From: Metaphire vulgaris
Taxonomy: Eukaryota; Annelida; Clitellata; Crassiclitellata; Megascolecidae
Assembly (NCBI GenBank): GCA_018105865.1
Contig: CM030851.1
Span: 12,824,904 to 12,888,903 of the forward strand
DNA length: 64,000 nt
Direction of reading: 5' to 3'
Shown here: piece by piece, positions 14,152 to 39,027 of the stretch
Layout: every line of letters starts with the position of its first letter
Numbering within the stretch: position 1 is the stretch's first letter
Position numbers and translations under genes: made by a program
Notes under the pieces: model-generated
Databases searched by the model: none
The model's input: only the letters and a program-made list of their open reading frames with translations
What the model was told of the DNA's origin: nothing

Positions 14152-17100
14152 ATGTTAGTAATTGTGTCTTGTTAAATGTCATATATATGATGATGAGAAA
14201 AAAAAAACTAATTTAGATACTGGAAATCAAAGGTATTTCAATTAAATTGTATGAAGGGCCAAATTTTTTCCGACTATTACCCAAAGGCAGATGACTATGA
14301 AAAACCCTTGTTCATAGGTATTGGAAAGAAAGTTAATTAGAAAAAATTAGAAAAAAAGGTTTATTTATCATTTCGGTATTTTCGCGGGCCATTTCACACC
14401 CCTTTGCGGGCCGGGTCTGGCCCGCGGGCCACTATACGAATACCCCTGGCTGGATAATGACTCGACAGTGAAAGCGTTGGTTATTGGTTGTTATAGATTG
14501 GGATCTTGGGGTTTGCCTTCAGTATGAATGTCGGAGGAAGCAGCTACGGAAACCGGTCGAACTTTGCAGCTGGATTGACCTCCGCGCAACTTACCGGGTA
14601 CGTTGCACTTCGCCGTATTGGATTCGCGACCGATTCCCAACGATCCCATCCGCATTGAAGAAGATCACTTTCATCTTTTCATTTTTATTTTTAAGCTGCT
14701 AAACCTTTCGTTCTGAATCATTTTACTTACTTGCTGCTTAGAATTTGTGCAACTTTTTGACGTGTTGTTTTTGATGTCCTGTAGCGTCACTACCAGAGGA
14801 CACCTAAAGGCCTAACTGGAGCTTGCTGGAGCTTGGAATCAACTTTGAAGGTCGTGAGCATTCAGGTGAGTAAGTGGCGATATGGTTTGCCTTATTTATC
14901 TAATTTTGCGATTGTTATGATTGTTGAAATTAAATGTACTTTTTTCGAGCTGCATTTTGAAATCAGAGGGAATAAGATCTAAAGGAAGACGGAAAAGACG
15001 ATGGGTGGACGGATTGGAAGAGGATCTGCACATGGCAGGACTGAATCTCAATGGAAAAACTGACGGAAGACACCGAATGACCTTGGAAGAAATATAGCAA
15101 AGGACAGAGAACGTTTGAGAGATGTCACGGAGAAGTCGACCGCTGGACACAGCTGGAGGACAAAGGCCTGACCTGACCTTGATATGAGGCCTGACCCTAC
15201 CGAGGTCAGGCCTCAAATTTTGGCCCCTTCTAACCTGGCTATGATGTTTGGTATGTGGTCCATTGAAAGCAGCAAATGCATTGTGGGAATTTTCTATTTT
15301 TAGAACTTAATATCTTTTAAAATGGTTATTTTATGCGTATTTCATTATTTTTCCTACCGAAAGTATCCATTTTGTCAGTTTGAGCTGTCACACAGTAAAC
15401 TGTTGTTTTACATTCTTAGTTTTGGGATGGTATGCTGATCTTTGGACCTGTATTTTTATTCGCATTGATTTTTTCACGGCAACTTGTGGCACTGAATTGT
15501 GTCTTTCTCGCGTCTAGGGCTTGACGATGCGCATAACACTGCACGTCTTGCGTGGAAGATGATTTGCGATGGTTGTGTGATGGAAATAACAAAAACTCAG
15601 GTGCGTATTTCTTATCTCAGCTTATTGCTACCGTCATAATCTAAAAACATAATCTAAAAACACTTATTTAACATCGGATATAAGCAGTAGCGGCTCCACC
15701 GGGGGGCCAGGGGGGCCTGTGCCCCCATTGAGTGCCTGCCCCCAGTGTCCCCCCCAGTTGGGACCCTATACTTAATGCTATATATATTAAACAACAAATG
15801 GTTGGCATGATTAGAAGTTTGCCAAATCCTAGAGCCGCCACTGGATATAAGTGACATATGTCAAAGCGCTTTTGTCTTTAGCCTAACCTATGTTTACTGC
15901 GCTATAGAAATTGTCTAATTAATAATAATAATAATAATAATAATCTAGTGCAATTGGGAACTTTGAAAATATTTTCTCGGTTATGTGATTTTTTTTTTTA
16001 CTTATACGAACTGTCGTTTTATGAGCTGTTTTGCATTTCGATTAGACAGAGTCGGTTGTTGGAAGGCCCTCTTCGCTTCAGCCGATAAAGAGCTCCTCGG
16101 TAAAGACGCTTTCAAAAATCCAAAGCGATAAACTCAAGACTTCTTCACCACAAGGTACAGAGCAGCATGAAACTGGCGATCGGAAACAAAATGATGCGAC
16201 TAATGCATTACTTTTAAAGCAGTCGCAGTCTGGCCATGTCTCGAAAGTTTCTTCTGTCGAAAATTCGGACGATAAGGAAAACATCGACTGGGGATCGGAT
16301 GATATCGATGACGATAGCATCCTCAAGTTTGCTTGTTTCGATTTACCGTCTCGTGAAAAAGCTGGAATTTCATCGGGATCTACTAGTTCTACGAAACTCA
16401 AAATAAGTTCGGGCGTGCAGGCACTTAGAGTGGATGGTCATAAAGATGGTCAGAGAGGTCCTGTGCTTCGAAACATAACGAACTCTCCGATCATCGACGG
16501 AAGAAAAGTTGAAACCGGCGCTGCAGAATCAACGCGGTCGCCGGAGAAGTTTCGGTCCTCGAGGAATTCTTTTGCGTTGGGAATTGGTAAAAAATCTACT
16601 CCAAAATCTACTGCGTCAAAAGCTGCGTCTTCTGACAATGATGATCTCGGGAGAATACGGCCAAATATCGCGGGCAGAGAAGTCGACAAGTCCATCTCAA
16701 ATGCATCTACGGGCAGCCCTAGCGTGAGTGGCAACAATTCGCATCCAACCAGCGGCCACAGATCGAGTTTTGGCTTCAAACCTTCGATCGCGTCCCTTCG
16801 ATGATGTTTCGCACGCCTGCGGCCAACCAGAGTCCCGCGGCGCCTCTGTCGTCGTCAATGCGGAAAACTCCGCCGATGTGCGAGTGCGGTTGTCGCGCCA
16901 AGCGGAAATCCGTACAGTCGCCCGGTCCGAATTTTGGCAAGTCGTTCTTCTGTTGCGGGGGTCGGCAGAGAGGCTCGAGGCCCGGGTGCAAATTTTTCCG
17001 GTGGGAGGCTTCGCCGTCTTCATCGGGGAATAATTCCAGGGTGACTCCGTTTGGAAGGATCGTGTCACCTTTTGCGTTCTCCCCCCTTCCTCAACCACAG

Positions 17101-17172
17101 TTCGACACTCCGTCCAGCGTTGGCCATTGTGTGACTAGAGCCAGATTTGGTGCACGTACCGTTAAGCTGTAA
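13724..17172 (+). CDS. ERI2: ERI1 exoribonuclease family member 2 (3' exons; 5' partial; two apparent frameshifts)
   Basis: Exons: 13724-13865, 14497-14597, 14785-14865, 15518-15600, 16046-17172. Introns are AG/GT bounded and phases agree except as noted. The product matches ERI2 (EXOD1), a DEDDh 3'-5' exonuclease with a C-terminal GRF zinc finger. Exons 1-2 encode the helical part of the nuclease domain (AQVDDANPLF, then FVTWSDWDLGVCLQYEC and SWIDLRATYR). Exons 3-4 encode GREHSGLDDAHNTARLAWKM, carrying the catalytic His and last Asp. The long last exon has a low-complexity acidic/serine-rich linker and then the zinc finger (KTPPMCECG, GPNFGKSFFCC, GCKFFRWE). The exons for the first Asp and Glu are not visible between 11.8 and 13.7 kb and should lie upstream of the satellite. 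Exon 3 is one base short (near 14823). The last exon needs one extra base near 16778 to reach the zinc finger; without it the frame stops at 16804. Confidence 0.93.
14079..14152. repeat. (AT)n microsatellite in ERI2 intron
   Basis: Almost uninterrupted AT dinucleotides, with one GT break near 14141. Apart from this run, the 630-bp intron shows no other feature. Confidence 0.95.
14823..14824 (+). other. ERI2: Apparent 1-base deletion in ERI2 exon 3
   Basis: Frame PKGLTGA runs up to this TT. The conserved continuation LELGINFEGREHS is in the next frame. One more T here would restore a single frame and make the exon 82 bp, the length its flanking intron phases require (81 bp is observed). Confidence 0.85.
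15685..15843. mobile_element. hAT-like MITE (CAGTGGCGGCTCCA family) with 8-bp TSD
   Basis: It starts CAGTAGCGGCTCCACC and ends AGAGCCGCCACTG, an inverted pair. The flanks carry the direct repeat GATATAAG on both sides (15677-15684 and 15844-15851). It lies in the ERI2 intron before the last exon. Confidence 0.92.
16778..16780 (+). other. ERI2: Apparent 1-base deletion in ERI2 last exon
   Basis: The linker frame (HRSSFGFK) runs into a stop at 16802-16804. The zinc-finger frame begins FDRVPSMMFRTP, which resembles the conserved RRLPSI segment ahead of the GRF finger in ERI2. One additional A in this AAA run joins them. Confidence 0.8.
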
Positions 17173-19133
17173 CATCTTATGCGTATTGCATCGCACATCG
17201 ACATGCACAGTGTATTCAGATCGATGGAAATTCACTAAAAATTTGTAGAAAATGTTTAAAAGTTCATCGTTTTGACCTGGCTTATCCACCATACGACCCC
17301 TGGTTGTCCAGCAGGATATCCTGGATTTGACCTGGATCTTGAATGATTTTCAGTTGATGTACCATTGGCCGGTACTTCCGTGCACTGTTTTAGTGGCGCT
17401 ATAGAAGTTTTAGATCAGACTAGGTATTAGATTAAACGAGTTTGATAGTAGAAACTTCATAGGGATTTTTCTATTTTGTTTGCTTGACTGCTGCGCTTTT
17501 TAATTGAGCTGGTGCTTTTTATGTTCATATTCTTTTAAGTTTTAATGCGATTTTTACAATTTGCAATCCAAATGCTTTATGCCATCATATACAGTGCAAA
17601 GTAAATAATGTCACACAGAGTCGGAGACGACTGAATGACTGAAAGAAAGAAAGAGAGGAAATCATGCACCAGATTGTATAATTGCATGCATTTAGGCAAG
17701 ATATCTTAGGGCCATTAGTTACTATAATGCTTATTGTTAGTTGATACTGTACTGTATTTTGATACTGTATCGTCTGTATGCCTATGTTTTAATCAAAATC
17801 TTTCGTAATACTGATTGACGAACTAGTGGGCAGTGATCGAATTTTCGTTTTTTAGCCTTCAGACTTTGCCCGCTCCACCCCCCCCCCCCACCCCCAATGA
17901 AGGACAACAATTTTGGGGTGGTAGGCCCTAGTCGTCTGACCCTCATTGGCATAGTCACGAGGGCACTGGTCCATATTCTGGCTGGTAACGGTCATGGATT
18001 TTGCACGGACAGTTGAAAAAAAAATTTTTGTCAGGGGGGGTAGGTGGTGGGTGGGTGGGTGGTGGGAATTACTGTAGGTAGCATGATTAAAGAGAATTGT
18101 GTAAAAACGAGATGAACCATCCTTTTCTTTTGCTGGTCTGAGACTTTTACCCGAAAATGTCTATGTGCCCCCTAGTCCCCTATTCTGGAACCCTGGCTAC
18201 GCCGCTTCTCTGTTCCGGTTAATTTTTTTGACAAACCGAACACTATTGATGAACTGGGCTTACCCAAATTTTGAATAAGCGAAAGAAATCGAACCGTTGG
18301 TACAGCGTATCAGACTTTTAACCCTGTGGCATACCACTGATCAGTGGCGGCTCTAAATGGGGGGCCCGTGTACCCTATTGAATGCCTGATCCCCTGCTCG
18401 GACCTATACTTAATACTGCTACATACCTATCAACAAATGGTTGGCCCCCATGCTTAAAAGTTGCCACCCTAACGCCCTCCCACTTGCCAAATCCTGGAGC
18501 CGCCACTGCCACTGATGGTTATATTCTTCCTGTATATGTGCTCAATGCTGATTTATGAAAAATAGTTGGCCCAATACTTAGAACTCTTCCCCCCATTGCC
18601 AAATGCTGGAGCCGCCACTGGGCATTCCGTCTAATTATCATCAATGAATCGATTTCGACCCTGGCGCGTGCACCTACAAGCACACCGACACCCCCTTCCC
18701 GACCCCACCTCCAGAAAATCAATAACTGGCAGTGTTCCCGTGGAGAGAGAGAGAGACGCGGCAGCAGTGATGATGGCTGCTTACAGCGGCCAGTAGCGTT
18801 GAACGGACTCATCTTGAACAACAGCAACAGCCGTGGCGTGCGCCGGTTGGGCCTACTATGCAGCCCGTACGCCAGGGGGTGGTATGGGGGGGCGGCGGAA
18901 TGGAAGAGGGAATCGGGCTGGAAAAGGGAGGAACTTGTGCGTAGCAGCGAATTATGCTGATCAATAATTAGAGGAGAAGGAGTAGGATTGTCGCCGTCGA
19001 AAATTCGAAATTTCATTCGAGGATGAGATTGTGGCGCATCTGAATTATTATTATTATTATTATAGGCCTATACTACGGCGGTGCATCTGGCTGTTGTGTG
19101 GGTTTGGCTGCTGAAGCAGAGAGATCGAAACAT
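17173..19133. other. Intergenic region between ERI2 and FLOT1
   Basis: No coding exon recognised. It holds ERI2 3' flanking sequence with no clear AATAAA, C- and G-rich runs near 17877 and 18036, a partial transposon copy at about 18000-18207 (ends with an inverted GGCTACGCCGCT-type terminus), the complete MITE at 18342-18508, and a 3' terminal fragment of the same family at about 18556-18620. Confidence 0.6.
18342..18508. mobile_element. hAT-like MITE (CAGTGGCGGCTC family) with 8-bp TSD
   Basis: Termini CAGTGGCGGCTCTA and TGGAGCCGCCACTG. Direct repeats CCACTGAT at 18334-18341 and 18509-18516. A further family terminus, CTGGAGCCGCCACTGG, sits at about 18608-18622. Confidence 0.92.
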
Positions 19134-19201
19134 TCTGCTGCTGCTGCTGCTGCTGCTGTCGCTGCTACCGCTGCTGTTGACTTTATAACCAAAGTGGAAT
19201 T
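19134..19201 (+). promoter_or_regulatory. FLOT1: Probable FLOT1 5' UTR with CTG-repeat run
   Basis: The sequence just before the FLOT1 start codon has about nine CTG triplets, then interrupted GCT units and ACTTTATAACCAAAG. The open frame upstream does not join the flotillin frame. The start codon at 19202 gives an N-terminus aligned with known flotillin-1, so this is read as 5' UTR. No TATA box or start site is obvious. Confidence 0.5.
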
Positions 19202-27216
<8,015 letters not shown>

Positions 27217-27260
27217 GTTTTTCCGTTTAAGCTTCGTTAGTGCAGCATTTTGAGTCTTTG

Positions 27261-27266
27261 ATTAAA
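27261..27266 (+). terminator. FLOT1: Candidate FLOT1 poly(A) signal ATTAAA
   Basis: ATTAAA lies 45 bp after the read-through stop codon at 27214-27216. It supports exon 11 as the terminal exon, though the variant hexamer is weak evidence by itself. Confidence 0.4.
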
Positions 27267-27269
27267 ACA

Positions 27270-27690
27270 TTTACAAGAGAATGGTACTGGCAGACGTGTG
27301 AATCAATTAGCACATCATCATCGACAGAGAAGTGAAGAGCACCTCATCTAATCAAGTTTTTTCAAAAATTAGGCACTATCTCATTGTATATCAAAAGTTC
27401 TTGCATTCAGAATTTTGCCTGTGGTATTCTCTATTGTCGTCGTAAATTGGATATTTTAGGGACATTTTTAAACTACAGAGAATGTTTTTTGGCAGACGTG
27501 TGAATGGCTAGCACTATATTGACAGAGAGCATTAAAGTGAAAGAGCACTTACGCCTAATCAAGTTTTTTTTCAAAAATTAGGCACTATCTCTTGTATATC
27601 AAAAGTTCTTGCATTCAGAATTTTGCCTGTGGTATTCTCTATTGCGCTATGGAGAGAAATTGGACATTTTAGAGGACATTTTTAATTAAG
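27270..27690. repeat. Tandem pair of a ~210-bp interspersed repeat
   Basis: Two direct copies share GGCAGACGTGTGAAT, AATTAGGCACTATCTC, ATATCAAAAGTTCTTGC and TTTTGCCTGTGGTATTC. A diverged, inverted pair of the same unit is at about 53970-54290. Confidence 0.85.
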
Positions 27691-27741
27691 CATTTCAATT
27701 ATGGTTTTGTTTACTGAGGAAAGTATCACACTATTATCAAT

Positions 27742-27871
27742 TAGCATCATCATCATCATCATCATCACCATCATCATCATCATCGTCGTCGTCGTCGTCA
27801 TCATCATCATCGTCATCATCATAATCTTCTTCAACTTCTTACTCTTCTTCTTCTTCTTCTTCTTCTTCAAA
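27742..27871. repeat. ATC/GTC/TTC triplet tract
   Basis: ATC triplets with a GTC block, then TTC triplets and a final GTC/ATC block to about 27900. Confidence 0.9.
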
Positions 27872-28694
27872 GTAAAATCTAATCGTCGTCGTCATCATCA
27901 TTTTAAATTGTCATCCTTGTAAATATGATACTGGTACATTGTCGTGTCAGTAAAATTTTCCGCCACTAACCTCAGTTTTTATTTCGAAGCGTGTAAATTC
28001 GGGCCGCGCTATATAGCCTAAGCATATAGCCTAAGCATTAAAATGAATGAATTTACGTTATTACTTTACGCCGTGTTACGCAGCACATCGCGAATCCGAG
28101 ACGAATATAGAAATTCCAATCAACAATCACTTAATGACACAAGACGACGATAAATACAGATTTTCCACACAGCGGTTGCATGTCATCAATAGCACAAATT
28201 TAAAATAAGAGAGAAAAGAGAGAGAGGGAGAGAGAGACAGAGAGGGAGGGAGAGAGAGAGAGAGAGAGGGGGTCTTTGAATTTTTTCTGACTGGTCAAGG
28301 TAAATTTCGAAATTTTGAGACTGCCTCAGTTGTTACTGCTTTAAACTGGTCCACTTCTGGACCGGGTTTTTGAGTAAATGTTACCAGGCGCTGTCTAGCT
28401 ACTGTAACTCGTATTACTGTAATTATTCTAATGTTTTTCTAATGCTTTGAAAGATTTACTGTAACGTCATGTGACTGTTCGTTAGCAACTCTTCTTCGGC
28501 GCTTGCATTTTTTTCTTGAGCGCATTTTGTCAAAGTAAAAAACTAATCGTAGTCGGTCTCTTGTAGTTGTGGATTTTTCAGTTCTAAAATCTCTTGTGAA
28601 TATGATGCTCGTACATTGTTTCTAAGTGTGTCAGTATTTCTGAAACTCTGATCTATGCTGTTTAAACGGTAGACCTAGCTAACGCATTGTTATC

Positions 28695-28990
28695 AGTGGC
28701 GTATACCTATGGTATGTCAGGTAGGGCAAAATGCCATGGGCGACACTTAAGGACTGTGTGATCTTGCTCTCTACTCAGCGTAGAAAGAGAAGAAACTGAG
28801 AAAACTGACTTTGGGGGTCATATAATCTGAGACCAGTTCGCATCAGTAAATGCCAGAAAAGTGCATTTTGTAGTTCAAATCTTGTGTCTATAAAATGTCA
28901 TGATTTGAGATTTTATAGCCTGTCGGTTTAATTTTTCTGAGCCGCCTCCGTGGGCACCTCATACCTAATACCCTAGGTACGCCTCTGATT
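28695..28990. mobile_element. Probable transposon copy, inverted relative to 26424
   Basis: Starts CAGTGGCGTATACC and ends GGTACGCCTCTG. Its interior CTCTACTCAGCG and GAGAAGAAACTGAGAAAAC is the reverse complement of the 26424 copy. It adjoins the next element, sharing part of its target site. Confidence 0.65.
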
Positions 28991-28995
28991 GTAGC

Positions 28996-29295
28996 CAGTG
29001 GCGGTTCCACGTAGAGGATGAGTGGGGTTGCGTACCTCCACCGGACTTTTTTCGCTTGTGAAACCCATTTTTGGGGTAAAAATCTCGTAACACTATACGG
29101 TGAAAACCGCGGATGACCTGTTTTGCTTGTCAGCCTATATATTTCGGCGTAGTAAAATTAGGGGAGGGGGAAATTTTTTGTGTCAGCTTTTTTCGGCAAA
29201 GTTTATTGATTGTTTCCTTCTCTTTTCATATCCCCACCAACTTCCTATAAATTCATTTCACCTCCCCCCACCAAGAATTCCTGGAGCCGCCACTG
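28996..29295. mobile_element. hAT-like MITE with perfect 8-bp TSD
   Basis: Starts CAGTGGCGGTTCCACG and ends CCTGGAGCCGCCACTG. Direct repeats ATTGTAGC at 28988-28995 and 29296-29303. Confidence 0.94.
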
Positions 29296-29600
29296 ATTGT
29301 AGCCTGTTTCGAGCTCTTCTGAAGTAAGCTACTTTCAGACTGTTACGGTTTCGTTGCCTTACTGCGCTAGAACAACTGAAATGGGCTTACGTTCTGGAAA
29401 GCCACGATTTCTCGAAGTCGCCCTGATAATGGGTGGCGGGGGGGGGGTATTTTAACTCACGTAGCAGGAACTTTGTCGTTTAGATTCAGTGTCGTGGTGT
29501 CTGGCTGTGCGTCTGTGTTTTTCTACCTGTTTTTCCTGCTGTATTTCAGCCCGTAGTCTTCTGCCAAATGCTTCGGCATCTAACATTGCAATTTATCTAT

Positions 29601-29763
29601 CAGGGCGTAGCCAGGAATTGATGGGGAGGGTATAATGTGATTTCGGGGGGTGGTACCAATCTTCAAAAACGTTAAAAATCCTTTAAGAACACATTTTAAA
29701 ATTTAAGGTAGCCTGATTGCGGGGGGTATATATATACCGACACCCCCCGAAGCTACGCCCCTG
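29601..29763. mobile_element. MITE (CAGGGCGTAGC family) with near-perfect TSD
   Basis: Starts CAGGGCGTAGCCAGG and ends AAGCTACGCCCCTG. Flanks are TTATCTAT and TTATCTGT. Confidence 0.85.
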
Positions 29764-30769
29764 TTATCTGTGTGCGTATCATTAAGGGAGTTTTCGAATT
29801 TTAACTATGGATTTGATTTAAAACATGTATTCGGTGTAATTTCTGTAGTAGTTATCAATTACTATATTTACGGACATTAACCGTTTATTATTTCCCAGTA
29901 AAAGTAATTATTACTTGGGAAAGAAAACTCCGGGTAGACTACACAATGAAATGCATTATATCGTTTTTACCGTTGGCATATTTTGTAACTGCCTAAATTC
30001 ACAGAGACGTAACTGATAATTAATTAATCAAATTTCCAAGTTTCGAACACTTGAACGACTTAAATATAAGCGTAATTTGCCCAGGGATATTTCTAGGATT
30101 ACGAATTTGGGGGGGGGGTGTCGACCTCAAATTGGGTAGGGGCGTTGCGGGGGGATTATGGGGTGTAAAAATATCCCCGCACATGCCCAATTACAATCTT
30201 ATCATCTGCATACTGTATATGACTGAAGTATAGACCCCTATAGGTGTTAATACGATTTCACGGTATTCGGATGCTGTTACAGCATAGTCCATAGTCCATA
30301 CATACGTCTGAATTCAACTGGCCTGGTACAGTAAACCCTTTCTAAAATCACAGCCTGTCTTTCTCGAAACGCAAATGGCCACCGCGTCCCAACCATGACG
30401 ACCCTTTGGATAAAATGACCCTGCCTGACCAACCCCCCCTACCTTTGGCTATGGCTATCTCAAATTTAGATTAAGCGCTCAAGAATAAACAGCCACTGCG
30501 GTATATACTGTACTGTACTTTGAAAGCATTATATAAACTCACGAGATTTACTTACTTACTACTGGATGTCCATATGTTCTCGTATGCGGTATTATTGGAG
30601 TAGGCTAAGGCAGATTTGGTTATGAATTATTACTAACCCCATATTAACCTAAAAAACGCGGGTCTGGAGAAAGTAATGCCAACAGCCACTAGTAGTCTAG
30701 TACTAATGAATTCAAAATAGAGTAGGCCTACTATAAGAGATTCGACTGCATGGTTGGGCGAAACATAAT

Positions 30770-30822
30770 GGTTCTCACACAGAGCAAACCATCCGGAACC
30801 ACTTTAAACCTATCTACTATAG

Positions 30823-30892
<70 letters not shown>

Positions 30893-30955
30893 TGATTTTA
30901 AGTGGTTTAGGAGGCTAAGTAAGCCTGTGTGAAAACCACTGAAAGTATTATTATT
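30770..30955. mobile_element. Inverted-repeat element carrying an (AAT)n core
   Basis: The left arm GGTTCTCACACAGAGC...GAACCACTTTAAACC and the right arm GATTTTAAGTGGTTTAGG...CCTGTGTGAAAACCACTG are roughly complementary. Between them is an AAT array at about 30826-30891. The left-arm motif recurs beside ATT arrays at 43703 and 45448, and a related form at 63461. Confidence 0.65.
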
Positions 30956-31197
30956 ATACTACTATTACTATTATAAATTATTAGTAATAAACTAGTATAA
31001 CCCACTCTAGATTAATGGCGTAAGCCACCTGAGCGTCTGTTTGCTTAGTAACCGGAGATCAGCGCCGGTCCCTAAGCTGGTTTGATTACGAGACTGCCTT
31101 TACCTTTTTAACCTTATTAAACCCATGTAATCTTATAATCCTACAGTAATATCCCGTTAACGACCGCTGCATTCCCGGTCTATGAGAACCGAGCATG

Positions 31198-31380
31198 CAG
31201 GGTTATTTCTAGGGTTATCAATTTGGGGGTGTCCGTAAATTCTGGGGTCCCCTGCCAAAAAAAGTGTGACAAGCAAAAAAGGTCATCCTATAGCTGACAT
31301 TGGGGGTGTTGGTCTCAAATTGGGAGGGTGTTTTTTTTTTTTTGGGGGGGGGGTGTGTAAAAATAAAAATATAACTGGAC
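31198..31380. mobile_element. Partial MITE (CAGGGTTATTTCTAGG family)
   Basis: Left end GCAGGGTTATTTCTAGGG. The interior AAAAAAGGTCAT, TTGGTCTCAAATTGGG is shared with copies at 26028, 30083 and 39756. The right end is unclear. Confidence 0.6.
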
Positions 31381-31437
31381 CCGAGTTTTAACGGGTTTAA
31401 TATTTGAAACATAAACAATCAACTTTATGTGCAAACT

Positions 31438-31443
31438 TTTATT
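31438..31443 (-). terminator. Poly(A) signal AATAAA, trypsin paralogue 1
   Basis: TTTATT on the plus strand is AATAAA on the minus strand, about 150 bp after the stop codon of the distal trypsin gene. Confidence 0.55.
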
Positions 31444-31591
31444 TTACTTCCCGGACATCGAAAATAGGCCGAGTTCAGCTATCTGAAAAGTCGAAATGTT
31501 AAAAGGCCAAGCGCAGGGGTGACCGAGGCGCGGCTGGAAAGAGACCGTCCGAAGCCATGGCAGCCAGCGTCAGATGCACGGAGCATTCCAC

Positions 31592-36546
<4,955 letters not shown>

Positions 36547-36590
36547 CTTGTCGGTTGTTTTAACTTTGAGCAACCACTGCAGTCAGAGAG

Positions 36591-36662
36591 GATTTTATGG
36601 TCATTTATAATCACCAGTTGCATCTGACGGAGATAAGAAATTCGATAAGTTTTATCTAATCG
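36591..36662 (-). promoter_or_regulatory. TATA box and GATA-motif cluster, distal trypsin promoter
   Basis: On the minus strand CCATAAAATC lies about 50 bp upstream of the start codon. At 36629-36660 the plus strand reads GAGATAAG, TCGATAAG and TTATCTAA, three GATA-type sites in about 30 bp. The proximal paralogue has the same arrangement. Confidence 0.65.
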
Positions 36663-36803
36663 CATCCACGTCGCCTATCCCTGCTTCGAACAGGTGGATG
36701 GAAAAACGTTCAGTTCCCACAAACATATCACACGGTGTAGCCTAACCGTAAACCGTTCCTCTGTTGAACTTTTTATGAGACAGGTTTTTTCATGCTCAGC
36801 AGA

Positions 36804-36883
36804 TTAACCCCTTAACCGTGTACTTAACTGTAACTCAATGTAAAATGGACGGATATATCCGGGATCCCCAGTTAAGGGGTTAA
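36804..36883. mobile_element. TTAA-bounded ~80-bp MITE, copy 6
   Basis: TTAACCCCTTAACCGTG to CCCCAGTTAAGGGGTTAA; core CTCAATGTAAAATGGACG. It lies upstream of the distal trypsin promoter. Confidence 0.92.
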
Positions 36884-37116
36884 TCGGCTGTGTAAAATGA
36901 AAGTGGCACCTCTTAGGCCCAACTCAGCTCGAAATATCACAGGACAACTTTATCGATCGATTCAATAACAACTCAAAAATGTAGAAGGACTAGAGAGATG
37001 CAGATAGGTTATGTAGGCCTATAAGATATCGTCAGTGCCGTAATAAGATTTAGGAGCGCATCACGTATATTTGTGACTTTAATTAGGCTGAAAATCGTAT
37101 ACTGTAGGCCTACAGA

Positions 37117-37487
37117 CAGTGGCGGCTCCACCGGGGGGCCCGCCCCTATTGAGTGCCTGTCCCCAGTGGCCCCTGTTGGGACTCTATACTTGATGCTACA
37201 TACATTAAACAACAAATGGTTGCCCTCCCATGATTAGAAGTTGCCACCCCAACGGCCCCCACGCAGTGGCGGCTCAAGGATTTGGCAAGTGGGGGGCCGT
37301 TGGGGGGACAACTTCTAATCATGGGGGGCCAACCATTTGTTGTTTAAATGTAGCATTAACTATAGGGTCCCAACTGGGGCAAGGGGCCAGGCAGTCAATA
37401 GGGGGCACGGGCCCCTGGCCCCCTGGCTCCCTGGCCCCCCGGTGGAGCCGCCACTGCCCCACCTGCCAAATCCTGGAGCCGCCACTG
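37117..37487. mobile_element. hAT-like MITE, interrupted by a nested copy, with perfect outer TSD
   Basis: Outer ends CAGTGGCGGCTCCACC and CTGGAGCCGCCACTG. Direct repeats CCTACAGA at 37109-37116 and 37488-37495. The body is split at about 37263 by the element at 37264-37456 and resumes with CCCCACCTGCCAAATCC. Confidence 0.92.
37264..37456. mobile_element. Nested hAT-like MITE (inverted relative to host copy)
   Basis: Starts CAGTGGCGGCTCAAGG and ends GGTGGAGCCGCCACTG, inside the copy at 37117-37487. The flanks CCCCCACG and CCCCACCT resemble a shifted duplication within a C-rich site. Confidence 0.88.
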
Positions 37488-37631
37488 CCTACAGAAAGAA
37501 AACTTGCTGGCAAAAGGAAATACTCACATGCATTATTATTATTATTATTATTTTTATTTTTATTATTATTATTAGATTTTTAAACAGTGTAATCGGCTGA
37601 GAGCAATTCAATCTCGATTTGATCTAACTTA

Positions 37632-37739
37632 GGGGCTGTCCATTAATAATGTCAACGATATTTTGGGGAAATTTTTGACCCCCTCTCCTTGTCAACAACT
37701 GTCAACTTTCATTGACCCCCCTCCTATTTTGTCTTCCTC

Positions 37740-37745
<6 letters not shown>
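37632..37745. mobile_element. Partial element, (GGGGCTGTCCATTAAT) end
   Basis: TAGGGGCTGTCCATTAATAA, then GTCAACAACTGTCAAC, resembles the left half of the element at 38620-39031. Confidence 0.55.
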
Positions 37746-38580
<835 letters not shown>

Positions 38581-38619
38581 GTCCAGTGTAATAATAATAA
38601 TGATGATGATGATGATAAG

Positions 38620-39027
38620 GAGCTGTCCATTAATTACGTCAACAATTTTTGGGCAAGTTTTTACCCCTTCGACCCTTGTCAACAACTGTCAACTTTCAGT
38701 TACCCTTATAATTACGTCAAAAAACTTTTGACCCCCCCTAAGATCAATGACAGGTCCCAATAACAAGGTTATTATTTTTGCAGTGATGACCATTTTTCCC
38801 TGTTTTGCTCATCGAGTGTCAAAATGTGGTGGTGATGACCTTTTTCCATGCTTTTTTCCATTGTAATAAGTAGTATTCCATGAAATTTCCTATTTTTTGA
38901 TTATTTGTAAAAAGTGAAATTGTTGACGTCAACTTTTCTTGACTCCCCCCTCTCCCCTGTCAACAGCTGTCAAACTTTTTCAAACCCCTCCTCCCCTAAA
39001 TTGTTGACGTAATTAATGGACAACCCC

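Larger units (their letters stand above)
27900..31197. other. Intergenic region between FLOT1 and trypsin paralogue 1
   Basis: No coding exon recognised on either strand. It contains GA-rich sequence at about 28215-28270, transposon copies listed separately, a (CAGGGATATTTCTAGG) family left end near 30083, an AAT array, and otherwise AT-rich unique sequence. Confidence 0.55.

Noticed and set aside
16415..16804. A separate 129-residue protein
   Set aside because: It is the linker part of the last ERI2 exon, cut off by the apparent one-base deletion. The frame is open upstream to the exon start at 16046.
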